Shown here: positions 28,006 to 36,628 of the stretch, piece by piece
Position numbering within the stretch: the first letter of the stretch is position 1
Layout of the letters: every line of letters starts with the position of its first letter
Source of the DNA: CAWAVN01 sp963825075
Lineage (GTDB): Bacteria; Planctomycetota; Planctomycetia; Planctomycetales; Planctomycetaceae
Assembly: GCA_963825075.1 (NCBI GenBank)
Contig: CAWGRX010000008.1
Location: 1 to 64,000, forward strand
Reading direction: 5' to 3'
DNA: 64,000 nt
Notes under the pieces: model-generated
Told to the model about the DNA's origin: nothing
Database searches by the model: none
What the model saw: the letters and a program-made list of their open reading frames with translations, nothing else
Made by a program: the position numbers and the translations under genes

Positions 28006-29362
28006 ACTTCTCAAAGTCCCGCTGCACCGTTTTGTTCGCTCCGAGACTCAATGTGAATCGGCCTTGAGGGAACAGCAAGCGACCGGCCCGACGCACCAAC
28101 CGGTGCCGGATCGTCTTGAGGGACTCGAAGACGCACAACGGACGACGCTTGGCTGTCGTCGTTTCGCTGCGAGGTGCCGCCTGCATCTGTAACTCTCTCG
28201 TCAAGTTATGAGCCAGCATCGCTGACAGGCAGTAGATTTGATTCCCCGTCTTCTTGCGGACGGGAATATAGCCCAACTGACACTGACTTTTGCCTTCCGC
28301 AAAAATCCCTTCCTGACTGCCTCGGCCATGATGAAACTCTAACACGTGCCTGGCGCCGGTCGTTTTGTTTGTCACGATGACACTATACTCATACTCGTGG
28401 CTGACCGGTTCAAACAGGTCCAGTTGCAATTCCCCCTTCGTCGGCTTTTTCTTCTTTTGCCGAATGATGAGAATGCGAAATCTGCGGGTCCAGGAATCCG
28501 GCGTCCACTTTGGCTCAAAGTAGGACCATGTGTCATCGATTCGCCGCCAGCGCTCTCGGCGTTCGATAAGCTTTTTGAGCTTGGGAAACCGGGCAAACGG
28601 CACTGAAGCCGTGAACTCCACGCCCTGCCGGGCCAGTTGGCTAAGGAAATCTTCGCTAAAGAATGCACTATCGATGCGAGCTTCCAGCACCGCCTGCGGC
28701 AAGCGGTTTCGCACGATCCGAAAACACTGACGGGCAAAGGCCGTCGCTCCGTTGGAATCGTGGACATTCCCCGGTCGGTGGAATCGATCCAGAAACTGTC
28801 CCGTCTGGGCCACTGTACAGAACAGGTTGTAGTAACTCCGAGCGCCTTTCTTTTTCTTGTTGAACCCCACAGCCGTGCCTTCGGCATGCCGCAGGGTGGA
28901 CAGCACCGACCCGTCGAAGTCCAAAGTCACCCGAGGCAGCCGTTCTTGTTCGAGTCGGTCCAAGACGAGCGTTCGGGACAGATCCCTTACGTTCTCGACA
29001 CATGTGTCATCGAGTTCCGCCAGCGTGCGGGAAATTGTGGAAACGTCCGGCAACTTCGCCACGCCTAACAGTCGACAAACCAACGGATCGTCGGCATAAT
29101 AGTCTCGATCCCGTAAACAGCGAAACCCCATCACAATTTGCAGGATCAGAGTCTGAACGATCACGTGCGGTTGATAGAGGCGGGTGCTTGAGAAATGTTC
29201 AAAACAGGCCTCTAGCTTTTGCCGAAGTTTCAGCCGCTCAAACAGAGCCTGAAACAGAACGAGGCCGCTAAATGATGTGAGTCTGTCATTCTCTTTGACA
29301 TCAAAACGGACTTGAGGAACGGGTGCCACAGGACGACGAATATCGGACGATCGAAAACTCAC
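27998..29362 (-). CDS. IS1380-family transposase, C-terminus altered by ISKra4 insertion
   Basis: 454 residues. Typical stretches are RVTLDFDGSVLSTLRHAEGTAVGFNKKKKGARSYY (catalytic Asp), ARIDSAFFSEDFL (second Asp) and FHHGRGSQEGIFAEGKSQ (Glu). The frame ends in DFEKWV because the ISKra4 end supplies a TAA two codons past the junction. The uninterrupted sequence on the other side would have read DFEKYMSPHQAS and stopped at 26271. Losing eight terminal residues may or may not matter for activity. Confidence 0.9.
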   Translation of the reverse strand: MSFRSSDIRRPVAPVPQVRFDVKENDRLTSFSGLVLFQALFERLKLRQKLEACFEHFSSTRLYQPHVIVQTLILQIVMGFRCLRDRDYYADDPLVCRLLGVAKLPDVSTISRTLAELDDTCVENVRDLSRTLVLDRLEQERLPRVTLDFDGSVLSTLRHAEGTAVGFNKKKKGARSYYNLFCTVAQTGQFLDRFHRPGNVHDSNGATAFARQCFRIVRNRLPQAVLEARIDSAFFSEDFLSQLARQGVEFTASVPFARFPKLKKLIERRERWRRIDDTWSYFEPKWTPDSWTRRFRILIIRQKKKKPTKGELQLDLFEPVSHEYEYSVIVTNKTTGARHVLEFHHGRGSQEGIFAEGKSQCQLGYIPVRKKTGNQIYCLSAMLAHNLTRELQMQAAPRSETTTAKRRPLCVFESLKTIRHRLVRRAGRLLFPQGRFTLSLGANKTVQRDFEKWV

Positions 29363-29524
29363 TGGCGGTGAACTCCTTGTTGAGTGTGAATAGTGTCTTG
29401 TTACCTCTATTTGACACTTTCAAACAAGGGGTTTCACCGCTTTTTGCTATTTCTGACCACAAAATTCGTGCAACTATGGGGTGATCTGGTGAAAATCCCA
29501 ACCGGCAATTCTTCTTTTCGCGCC

Positions 29525-30736
29525 ATGATCCTGCATGTCGACATGGATGCGTTTTACGCATCCATTGAAGAACGAGAAAATCCGCGTCTGATCGGCAAAC
29601 CGCTAATTGTCGGTGGTACGCCGGAGGGGCGGGGCGTCGTCGCGGCAGCAAATTATGTTGTGCGACAGTTCGGGGTGCACAGCGCCATGCCGACGGCGAC
29701 GGCACTGCGGTTGTGTCCCCAGGCCATCGTCGTTATGCCCCGGATGGATTTCTATGCGCAAGTGGCCCGGCAGATTCGCGATGTATTTTTCCATTATACC
29801 CCGCTGGTGGAACCGCTTTCCTTGGACGAAGCGTTCTTGGATGTGACCGGAAGCGTCGGGCTATTCGGCCCTCCGCCCAAGATTGCGCGACAAGTGAAGG
29901 ATCAGATTAAGCGGGAAACGGGGCTGGTAGCGTCCGTCGGCGTCGCCCCCAATAAGTTCTTGGCCAAGATCGCCAGCGATCTGCAAAAGCCGGACGGGTT
30001 GGTAGTTGTCGATCCCGACAGGATTCCGCAATTCTTGGACTCCTTACCAATTGGCCGATTGTGGGGTGTGGGAAAAGTCACTGGCGGCGATTTGGACCGC
30101 TTGGGAGTGAGGACGATTGGCGATCTTCGCGGGCTGAATCCAGACGTATTGCGGCAACAGTTTGGTCAGCAGGGGGAACACTTCTGGAAGCTAGCCCACG
30201 GCTTGGATGATCGTCCGGTCATCCCTGACGTGGAAGCCAAATCCTTGTCTCATGAAACGACGTTTGCCAATGACATTTTTGAAGTGGAAGTTCTCCGGGC
30301 GTGGCTGTTGGAATTGACGGAGCATGTCAGCCGGAGGCTCAGACGGCAGAAGCGGCAGGGAAGAACTCTGCATCTCAAACTGCGGTTCAGCAACTTTCGC
30401 ACAATCAGACGGGCAAAAACTCTGCCGCAACCGACGGACATTACCCACGACATTTGGCGTGTGGCCGGCGAATTGCTGGCACAGGCGATGCCCGCTCAGC
30501 CTATGGGCGTTCGGTTGTTAGGCGTGGGAATCAGCGATTTTGCGGGAGATGCTTTGACTCAGAAAACCCTGTTTGACGACGAGGGGCAAAAGAAACAACG
30601 ACAACTGGATTCCGTCTCCGACGCTGTACGGGCCAAGTTCGGCATGTCGGCCTTGAGCCGAGGGAGCGGGCTTTTGCACGATGCCCATCACCGACCCGAG
30701 CCACGGCCGGACAGGCAAAGCGAATCGTCGTCTTAA
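29525..30736 (+). CDS. dinB: DNA polymerase IV (Y family)
   Basis: 403 residues from the ATG at 29525, chosen because MILHVDMDAFYASIEER is the family N-terminus; the longer upstream frame is not conserved. Metal-binding residues are Asp6/Asp8 and SLDEAFLDV (Asp101, Glu102). The helix-hairpin-helix region (LPIGRLWGVGKVTGGDLDRLG) and little-finger domain are present. It carries out error-prone translesion synthesis, usually under SOS control; I see no certain LexA box. It starts about 100 bp beyond the IS1380 end. Confidence 0.95.
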   Translation: MILHVDMDAFYASIEERENPRLIGKPLIVGGTPEGRGVVAAANYVVRQFGVHSAMPTATALRLCPQAIVVMPRMDFYAQVARQIRDVFFHYTPLVEPLSLDEAFLDVTGSVGLFGPPPKIARQVKDQIKRETGLVASVGVAPNKFLAKIASDLQKPDGLVVVDPDRIPQFLDSLPIGRLWGVGKVTGGDLDRLGVRTIGDLRGLNPDVLRQQFGQQGEHFWKLAHGLDDRPVIPDVEAKSLSHETTFANDIFEVEVLRAWLLELTEHVSRRLRRQKRQGRTLHLKLRFSNFRTIRRAKTLPQPTDITHDIWRVAGELLAQAMPAQPMGVRLLGVGISDFAGDALTQKTLFDDEGQKKQRQLDSVSDAVRAKFGMSALSRGSGLLHDAHHRPEPRPDRQSESSS

Positions 30737-30822
30737 TCTTGTTGAGTGGTGGTTATTTTGGGAGGCTTTGCTGGCGTCCAGGCGGAATCGCTGGAAAATC
30801 CTCCGTGTTTTGGGAAAACGAA

Positions 30823-31731
30823 ATGTCCGGTCTATTTGACATGCTTTGCGTTTTATCAGCTTCGCTTGTGGCATTCTCTGGATGTTCCACCGCTGGTAAT
30901 GAAGACAACAGTAAAGGAAAACCACGCCACCTGCAGAAAACGGAAATCCGGAAGCACGAAAATGCTGCATCTATTCAGCGAAACCGGAGCAAAGCGATCA
31001 GTGATGGCGGTGATCTTCAAATTGGAAAGTTCGATCGTCTTTCCAAGGAAGCCGTCGAATCCCATGTCGAGCAACTCATAAGTTTTCTGAACTCGCATCA
31101 ACGCGATCAGGACGACTCGACGATTGATCTTTCCACGGTCATACACTCCAGCATGTTGTTTGCCCAGGCACGATCTCAACGATCTAGTGCAAAGCAAGAA
31201 AACATGGCGGCTCTCGCCGCGTTGGGAATCGTTGTCGGCCATTCCCGCTTCGCCTGGTTTGCAGGTTATGTTCCCGATGAAAAAACGAAACCTGAAATTC
31301 AGCGGTTGGGCGGAGGCGTGCGATTGCGTGGTCGCCGGGATCTGGCTCAACATTTCTGCATCAGCGCCGCGTTAGCCGCTCTTTCCCACGAGACCTTCAG
31401 TAAGCTAATCGGGCAAATGAAAGAACAGGCCGACATGGAGAAGGGCGGCAGCGGGTTTTCATTTGTCGATCTCTTGGCGGACGAAGCGGGAGCACGATTC
31501 GGCAAAAACGCGACGCGAGACGATCCTTTTGCGGAAGCTTTCCAGCGCCGATTTCTAAAATCTCCTGTGACGGAGGCCTACATGCCCCCGCTGAACGGCC
31601 TGCCCGAGGGAATTTCCGCAGAGGACTTGAAAACGCATTATGGTGGATTGAACGGGCCGAAATACCGGCGATTGCAAGAAGAAATCCGGCGGCGTCTGGA
31701 CGAGTGCTCGCTTTTGCAAAGCGGGCCGTGA
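30823..31731 (+). CDS. Putative lipoprotein of unknown function
   Basis: 302 residues from the ATG at 30823, which places a lipoprotein signal at the start: MSGLFDMLCVLSASLVAFSGC with Cys21 as the lipidation site. The mature part has a charged linker, a helical segment, then ALAALGIVVGHSRFAWFAGY, RGRRDLAQHFCISAALAAL and a block FVDLLADEAGARFG. I do not recognise the family. The gene ends only 14 bp before the CRISPR array. Confidence 0.7.
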   Translation: MSGLFDMLCVLSASLVAFSGCSTAGNEDNSKGKPRHLQKTEIRKHENAASIQRNRSKAISDGGDLQIGKFDRLSKEAVESHVEQLISFLNSHQRDQDDSTIDLSTVIHSSMLFAQARSQRSSAKQENMAALAALGIVVGHSRFAWFAGYVPDEKTKPEIQRLGGGVRLRGRRDLAQHFCISAALAALSHETFSKLIGQMKEQADMEKGGSGFSFVDLLADEAGARFGKNATRDDPFAEAFQRRFLKSPVTEAYMPPLNGLPEGISAEDLKTHYGGLNGPKYRRLQEEIRRRLDECSLLQSGP

Positions 31732-31745
31732 GCGTTTCGTATCAC

Positions 31746-32843
31746 TTCGCGGTCTGGGTGGCGTCGCCAGGCGTTGAGCACATCCAACACGCGTTGCCCC
31801 AACCGCTCCAGGCGTGTGAAAGTTTCGTTGACGCCGCCAGGCGTTGAGCACAGAGGTTTTGCAGAATTTAACTGGGACGGAAACGGGTGAAAGTTTCGTT
31901 GACGCCGCCAGGCGTTGAGCACCAGTGGGAAGCGATTGATGAGATTCAGCAAATCACGTGAAAGTTTCGTTGACGCCGCCAGGCGTTGAGCACCTCCAAC
32001 GGTTCAAGGTATGTGACGTTCCCGGATTGTGAAAGTTTCGTTGACGCCGCCAGGCGTTGAGCACGAATTCATACCGCTCGCCATTCCGCCGGAATTGGGT
32101 GAAAGTTTCGTTGACGCCGCCAGGCGTTGAGCACCCCAGCGTGTCAAATTCCGCATCCGCGGATTCCAGTGAAAGTTTCGTTGACGCCGCCAGGCGTTGA
32201 GCACCAGTGGGAAGCGATTGATGAGATTCAGCAAATCACGTGAAAGTTTCGTTGACGCCGCCAGGCGTTGAGCACGCGAAATCTGCTAATACAGAGCTAC
32301 CACCGCTCGCGTGAAAGTTTCGTCGACGCCGCCAGGCGTTGAGCACCTCTTACAGTAGCTATTCCTTACGGAGATGCTATTGTGAAAGTTTCGTTGACGC
32401 CGCCAGGCGTTGAGCACAGGATGAGCCACGGTTTATGTCGATAATTAAATCGGGTGAAAGTTTCGTTGACGCCGCCAGGCGTTGAGCACTGCTTTGGTTA
32501 TCAATGACGACGTATGCTATCTCGTGAAAGTTTCGTTGACGCCGCCAGGCGTTGAGCACTCGCTCCGCGTGACCGCGAGGGCCTTGGCGTAAGTGTGAAA
32601 GTTTCGTTGACGCCGCCAGGCGTTGAGCACTTTTTCTTGAGAGGGTGACTCGATGAAGATTGAGGAGTGAAAGTTTCGTTGACGCCGCCAGGCGTTGAGC
32701 ACAGCAATTCGGCTGCCGATTGGGCGGCGATGCAATGTGAAAGTTTCGTTGACGCCGCCAGGCGTTGAGCACAGTTCCCCGCGAAACACGTTTCGCGATG
32801 TCGTCACGTGAAAGTTTCGTTGACGCCGCCAGGCGTTGAGCAC
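31746..32843 (-). CRISPR. Orphan CRISPR array, 16 repeats of 36 nt and 15 spacers
   Basis: Fifteen repeats of GTGAAAGTTTCGTTGACG-CCGCCAGGCGTTGAGCAC (plus-strand form) are intact except for one T-to-C change in the copy at 32311. A sixteenth at 31746-31781 keeps only its right half. Spacers are 34-36 nt. The repeat has a 5-bp stem ACGCC/GGCGT with a 4-nt loop. A degenerate copy normally marks the end far from the leader, so transcription should come from the 32843 side, on the minus strand. No cas gene lies in the window and no leader-sized gap lies on either side. Spacers 31923-31957 and 32205-32239 are identical. Subtype cannot be assigned from the repeat alone. Confidence 0.95.
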
Positions 32844-33785
32844 TCATCTGTGGAGGATTCCCGTTCGCAGCAGGAGCGTTTCGTCGAACTGAGGACCTCC
32901 GTGACGTACCTCCCCGCCATGCAGGAGGAGGCCGCCGAGATCCTCATTCCACACCAGCGGCGAACACTGGTGTCGAGGATGGAGCGGGCTGGCCCGCAGC
33001 GTTCTCCAACCGTCATCCTCCCGCGTGAGAATCCCTCGTTTTCCTCCAACGCCTTCCAGCATAACCAAACGCTTGAGTCCGCGATGAAACCCAAGCCCGT
33101 GGTCGTCGCGGGGATCGGTAGTGAAGTTCTTCGCGAGCGGCTTCCAAGTGCCATCCCGGAACAGCCAAGCGTCCCCAAACGTTCGTCGGCCATGGTCGTC
33201 TTCCGCACCGCCATGGAGCACACACCCCTTAAGACTCGGGTCGTAAGTGAAGGCTGCGTACCGGCGTGCTGCGGGCCCTTTCCCGGCCACTTTCTTCCAC
33301 GACGCTCCGTCAAAAAGCCACGTGTCGCCCAACGGCTGGTCGTCGGAGCGAATCCCGCCGAAGAGGACTGCGGCCCCGAGCTCTTCGTCATACGCCAGGC
33401 TGTGCCCGCAACGCGGCGACGGGCCGCCCAATCGCAACCGACGCCAACGTTTGCCCGCGTAGGTCCACGTATCACTGAGCAACGCGCCGCTTTTCGCCTG
33501 GCCGCCGAAGAGAAGCGACGCGCGGCAACTGTCGAGATAGACCATGGCCCCACGGTGCCTGGCCGGCGGTTTCCTCCAGAGGGTTCTGATCCGCGTCCAT
33601 TCCTCGCCACGCAATTCCCAGGTATCGGATTGCAACCTGAAAGGATTCCAGACGATGCCGCCAAACAAAACGGCCGCTTTCGCGTGCCGATCGTACGTCA
33701 ACCCATGCCGACTTCGTGGACCAGGTCCGGCCCGGCCTTCCGCGATGACCTCCCAACCGAGGGTCGGGGCGGGTTTTATTTCCAT
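32844..33785 (-). CDS. Kelch-repeat beta-propeller protein
   Basis: 313 residues from the ATG at 33785, preceded by a GGGAGA ribosome site; longer in-frame starts upstream are less likely. Six Kelch units are visible, each with a GHSLAYDEELGAAVLFGG-type core (PRSRHGLTYD..LFGG, RHRGAMVYLD..LFGG, CGHSLAYD..LFGG, RYAAFTYD..LHGG, DDHGLGFH..LEG, QCSPLVWN..LHGG). No signal peptide is seen. Its stop codon directly touches the first CRISPR repeat, with no bases between. Such propellers are common protein-binding modules; the partner is unknown. Confidence 0.8.
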   Translation of the reverse strand: MEIKPAPTLGWEVIAEGRAGPGPRSRHGLTYDRHAKAAVLFGGIVWNPFRLQSDTWELRGEEWTRIRTLWRKPPARHRGAMVYLDSCRASLLFGGQAKSGALLSDTWTYAGKRWRRLRLGGPSPRCGHSLAYDEELGAAVLFGGIRSDDQPLGDTWLFDGASWKKVAGKGPAARRYAAFTYDPSLKGCVLHGGAEDDHGRRTFGDAWLFRDGTWKPLAKNFTTDPRDDHGLGFHRGLKRLVMLEGVGGKRGILTREDDGWRTLRASPLHPRHQCSPLVWNEDLGGLLLHGGEVRHGGPQFDETLLLRTGILHR

Positions 33786-33989
33786 CGGCGTCTCCCTCGA
33801 ACATTTGTCATCTGTCAGTTGCCGTTGCGCATTTATTGGTCCGACCTTAGCATCCAAAAACCGAATAGCAAGTATAGCGTGGCGGCCCAATGATTGCGGC
33901 GGCTTTCTGGTTGCTTCTGACGGACAAAGGACAATCTGCCGATTTTCAGTTGTGGAAGAATCTACTTCTTGCCGCGGGTTTCTCAAAAT

Positions 33990-34040
33990 GTCTCGCCCTC
34001 ATAAATTGCGGGTCAGTCTCGCCTTCATAACCTGCGGGTC
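33990..34040. repeat. Two tandem 26-bp repeats
   Basis: GTCTCGCC(C/T)TCATAA..TGCGGGTC occurs at 33990 and 34016. It lies in a gene-free stretch between the Kelch gene and the initiator tRNA. I see no gene in 33786-34282. Confidence 0.6.
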
Positions 34041-34282
34041 GCCAGTTTCGCACTTTTTCCTGGGTAATGAGCGTAGAGACATTGAGACAAAAAGCCATAA
34101 CCCCGGGGTCGGATCTCGGCGAAAACGCCGAGAGCTTTCGGTCGATCCGATTCCGGCGGCGAAACGTGTGTCTCCATTCGCAAACACGTGAGACAAGCCA
34201 CGGCTGGCCCAGGGCGTAAGTTATTGCCACGACTTGGGATAAGTTGGCCGATTCTGCGGTTGTCTCGGCCCGCGCAAGAGAA

Positions 34283-34316
34283 AACCCCTGGGTCGCGGGG
34301 TTGCGATCCAGGGGTT
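34283..34316 (-). terminator. Rho-independent terminator after tRNA-Met
   Basis: On the minus strand AACCCCTGGATCGC pairs with GCGACCCAGGGGTT around an AACCCC loop, with one mismatch, followed by TTTTCTC. It begins 4 bp after the tRNA 3' end. Confidence 0.75.
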
Positions 34317-34319
34317 CAG

Positions 34320-34393
<74 letters not shown>

Positions 34394-34399
34394 GCAAGA

Positions 34400-34489
34400 G
34401 TGGGAGAATTCTCCGTCACGTGGGAAAATTATCCGTTATGTTTGGGATTTTTTCCGTCACGGTGGAGGAGTTTCGCCTCACGTAGGGGA
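34400..34489. repeat. Phased 20-22-bp imperfect repeats upstream of tRNA-fMet
   Basis: The units CTCCGTCACGTGGGA (34411), ATCCGTTATGTTTGGGA (34431), TTCCGTCACGGTGGAG (34452) and CGCCTCACGTAGGGGA (34474) follow at 20-22 bp; a half unit GTGGGAGAATT precedes them. They look like weak iterons or protein-binding sites. From 34490 to 34984 I see no convincing gene. Confidence 0.55.
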
Positions 34490-34984
34490 ATGGTATCGGC
34501 CGCGTGGCCTGATGACAACCAACAAAAATCAGATTTTTCCCAGGGAAGGCGGAGTCGCGGACATGTCAGCGTATTGCTTGGTTGTACGGGCCGATTGAAG
34601 GACCACAGACGAGAAACATAAAACCTATGTTTCCTTAATCGCACGCTTTGTTCTGAACATAGGAATCTTCTGAGGAAATTTGATAGAATATATATCTACA
34701 CCGATCCCTTGTGCTGCGGAGAAACTAAGGCTGAGGGCCGAACCGCACTGCTGGGAGGATTCAGCGAGTTTGAAAGGCGGCGGAATTGCCGGGCAAACGG
34801 GATCGGTTGCCGGCGAAAACTTTACGATCGACAGCATGAGGCCGGTTGCGATGCAGGCGGAACGCCGTCGAGTTTTCATGCGAAAATCTTGCGCAATCCG
34901 GGTACGGGCAATTGATACAGGCTTGGAAACTTGCGACGATGGGATCGGTTTTTTTCGATTTCCTTCTCCTGATATTTGTCTCTT

Positions 34985-36475
34985 ATGATTTGCGTGAGTA
35001 TCGGGCGGACTCGGCATAAGATGGTGGTTGCCGAGCATAAGCATTTGGCGGAAAAAGGCGCGGAGTTGGTTGAGCTTCGCGTGGACTGGTTGTCGCGGAT
35101 GCCCGACGTGGGCCGGCTTCTCGAAGATCGGCCCACGCCATGCGTGTTGACTTGTCGGCGCAAGGAAGACCGTGGCCGTTGGCGGGGCACGGAAGACCAG
35201 CGGATGACGATTCTCCGCACGGGAATTGTCTCCGGGGTGGAGTATGTGGATTTAGAGGATGACATCGCCGGCAATGTGCCCCGCTACGGCGAGACCAAAC
35301 GGATCATCAGCCATCACAACTTCGATGAAACGCCCGACGATTTGGAGGCCATTCACGAGCGGCTCACGAAGCTGGACCCGGACATCGTCAAGATCGTGAC
35401 GATGGCCAACTCCACCGAGGACATGGTGCGGATGTTGAGATTGGTGTCGAACGCCAAAGTTCCCACCGTGGGGTTTTGCATGGGCGAGTTGGGCCAGCCG
35501 AGCCGGGTGCTCTGCGGGAAGTTCGGGTCGCCTTTCACTTACGCGACCTTCAGCAAAGACCGCGAGATGGCTCCCGGGCAGCTTTCGTTTGCGGAGATGA
35601 AAACCATTTATCGTTTCGACGAGATCAATGCCGAGACGCAGGTCTTCGGGGTGATCGGCGATCCGGTGGCGCATAGTCTCAGTCCGGTGATCCACAACGC
35701 GGCGTTCGCGGCGGCGGGTTTGAATTGCGTGTACTTGCCGATCCGCATTTTCAAGCGGCGATTGCAGGAATCCCTCGCTGCTTTGGATTGGCTGGACATT
35801 CGCGGCTACAGCGTGACGATCCCGCATAAGGAAGGCGTTATCGAGAAAGCCGACGAGGTGGATGAGGCGGTCGAGGAAATCGGGGCGGCGAATACGTTGT
35901 TCCGCGGTGACGACGGTCGTTGGCATGCCGCGAACACCGATTACGAAGCCGCGCTCAAAAGTTTGCTGAAAGGCCTCAAAGCCCGCGGGGACGAATCGCC
36001 TTCACTCAAAGGGAAAAAAGTCCTGATGCTGGGAGCCGGAGGAGCGGCCCGCGCGATCGGTTGGGCGATGGTCCATGCCGGGGCGCTGCTGACGATCAGC
36101 AATCGCTCCGTCGCGCGGGCCAAGGACCTGGCGGCGGAATTGGGATGCCAGTTCTGCAATTGGGAACATCGCGCGACGGGCTATGCGGACATCCTCATCA
36201 ATTGCACGCCGGTAGGCATGCACCCCAATGTGGACGAGACGCCGTTTAAGGATTCGTGGTTTCGCGAAGGGATGGTCGTGTTCGATACGGTTTACACGCC
36301 GGAGAATACGTTGCTGCTTAAACAGGCGCGGGAGCGGCATTGCCACACGATCTCCGGTTTGGAAATGTTCGTCCGGCAGGCCGCAGCCCAGTTCGAGCGG
36401 TTCACGGATCAGAAACCGCCAAAAGACGCGATGCTCCAAGCACTTCGCCGAGCAATTTCCCCGATCAAGCAGTGA
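34985..36475 (+). CDS. aroDE: Bifunctional 3-dehydroquinate dehydratase / shikimate dehydrogenase
   Basis: 496 residues from the ATG at 34985. Residues 1-215 form a type I dehydroquinase with ELVELRVDWL, catalytic His111 (SHHNFDETPDD) and Schiff-base Lys136 (DIVKIVTMAN). Residues 218-496 form shikimate dehydrogenase with GDPVAHSLSPVIHN, catalytic Lys282 (TIPHKEG), the NADP loop GAGGAARA and NCTPVGM. The two enzymes catalyse steps 3 and 4 of the shikimate pathway. Such fusions are known in plants, chlamydiae and planctomycetes. Shikimate kinase lies 2.4 kb downstream on the same strand. Confidence 0.95.
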   Translation: MICVSIGRTRHKMVVAEHKHLAEKGAELVELRVDWLSRMPDVGRLLEDRPTPCVLTCRRKEDRGRWRGTEDQRMTILRTGIVSGVEYVDLEDDIAGNVPRYGETKRIISHHNFDETPDDLEAIHERLTKLDPDIVKIVTMANSTEDMVRMLRLVSNAKVPTVGFCMGELGQPSRVLCGKFGSPFTYATFSKDREMAPGQLSFAEMKTIYRFDEINAETQVFGVIGDPVAHSLSPVIHNAAFAAAGLNCVYLPIRIFKRRLQESLAALDWLDIRGYSVTIPHKEGVIEKADEVDEAVEEIGAANTLFRGDDGRWHAANTDYEAALKSLLKGLKARGDESPSLKGKKVLMLGAGGAARAIGWAMVHAGALLTISNRSVARAKDLAAELGCQFCNWEHRATGYADILINCTPVGMHPNVDETPFKDSWFREGMVVFDTVYTPENTLLLKQARERHCHTISGLEMFVRQAAAQFERFTDQKPPKDAMLQALRRAISPIKQ

Positions 36476-36628
36476 AAGCGGCATTTCCATTTTCTCACCC
36501 CGCGCCACTTTCACATCGCCCTGCATTTCTGAATATGCCTATTCAAGTGCCGATTTCCTCTTGACGAAACTCCATCCTCAGCGTGGAATACCCAATAGCC
36601 AATTTTCGACGTCTTGCGGGAGAAATCC

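Larger units (their letters stand above)
26241..29421 (-). mobile_element. IS1380-family insertion sequence, interrupted by an ISKra4 element
   Basis: Contains an IS1380-type transposase. Imperfect end repeats GAnAGTGTCAA are seen at 26241-26251 and, inverted, near 29411-29421. Exact ends and a target duplication could not be fixed, so the boundaries are approximate. The ISKra4 element sits near the 3' end of its transposase gene. Confidence 0.65.

Noticed and set aside
32703..32736. Spacer sharing the 15-mer CAATTCGGCTGCCGA with the PLD-like gene (about 25619-25633)
   Set aside because: The match ends after 15 of 34 bases, so it is not convincing self-targeting.
31638..32847. Long minus-strand open frames through the CRISPR array with repeated Cys/Thr/Arg peptides
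   Set aside because: They are translations of the 36-nt repeat plus spacers, not genes.
34680..34988. 102-codon frame before aroDE
   Set aside because: No domain, no conserved start and mixed composition; not supportable.
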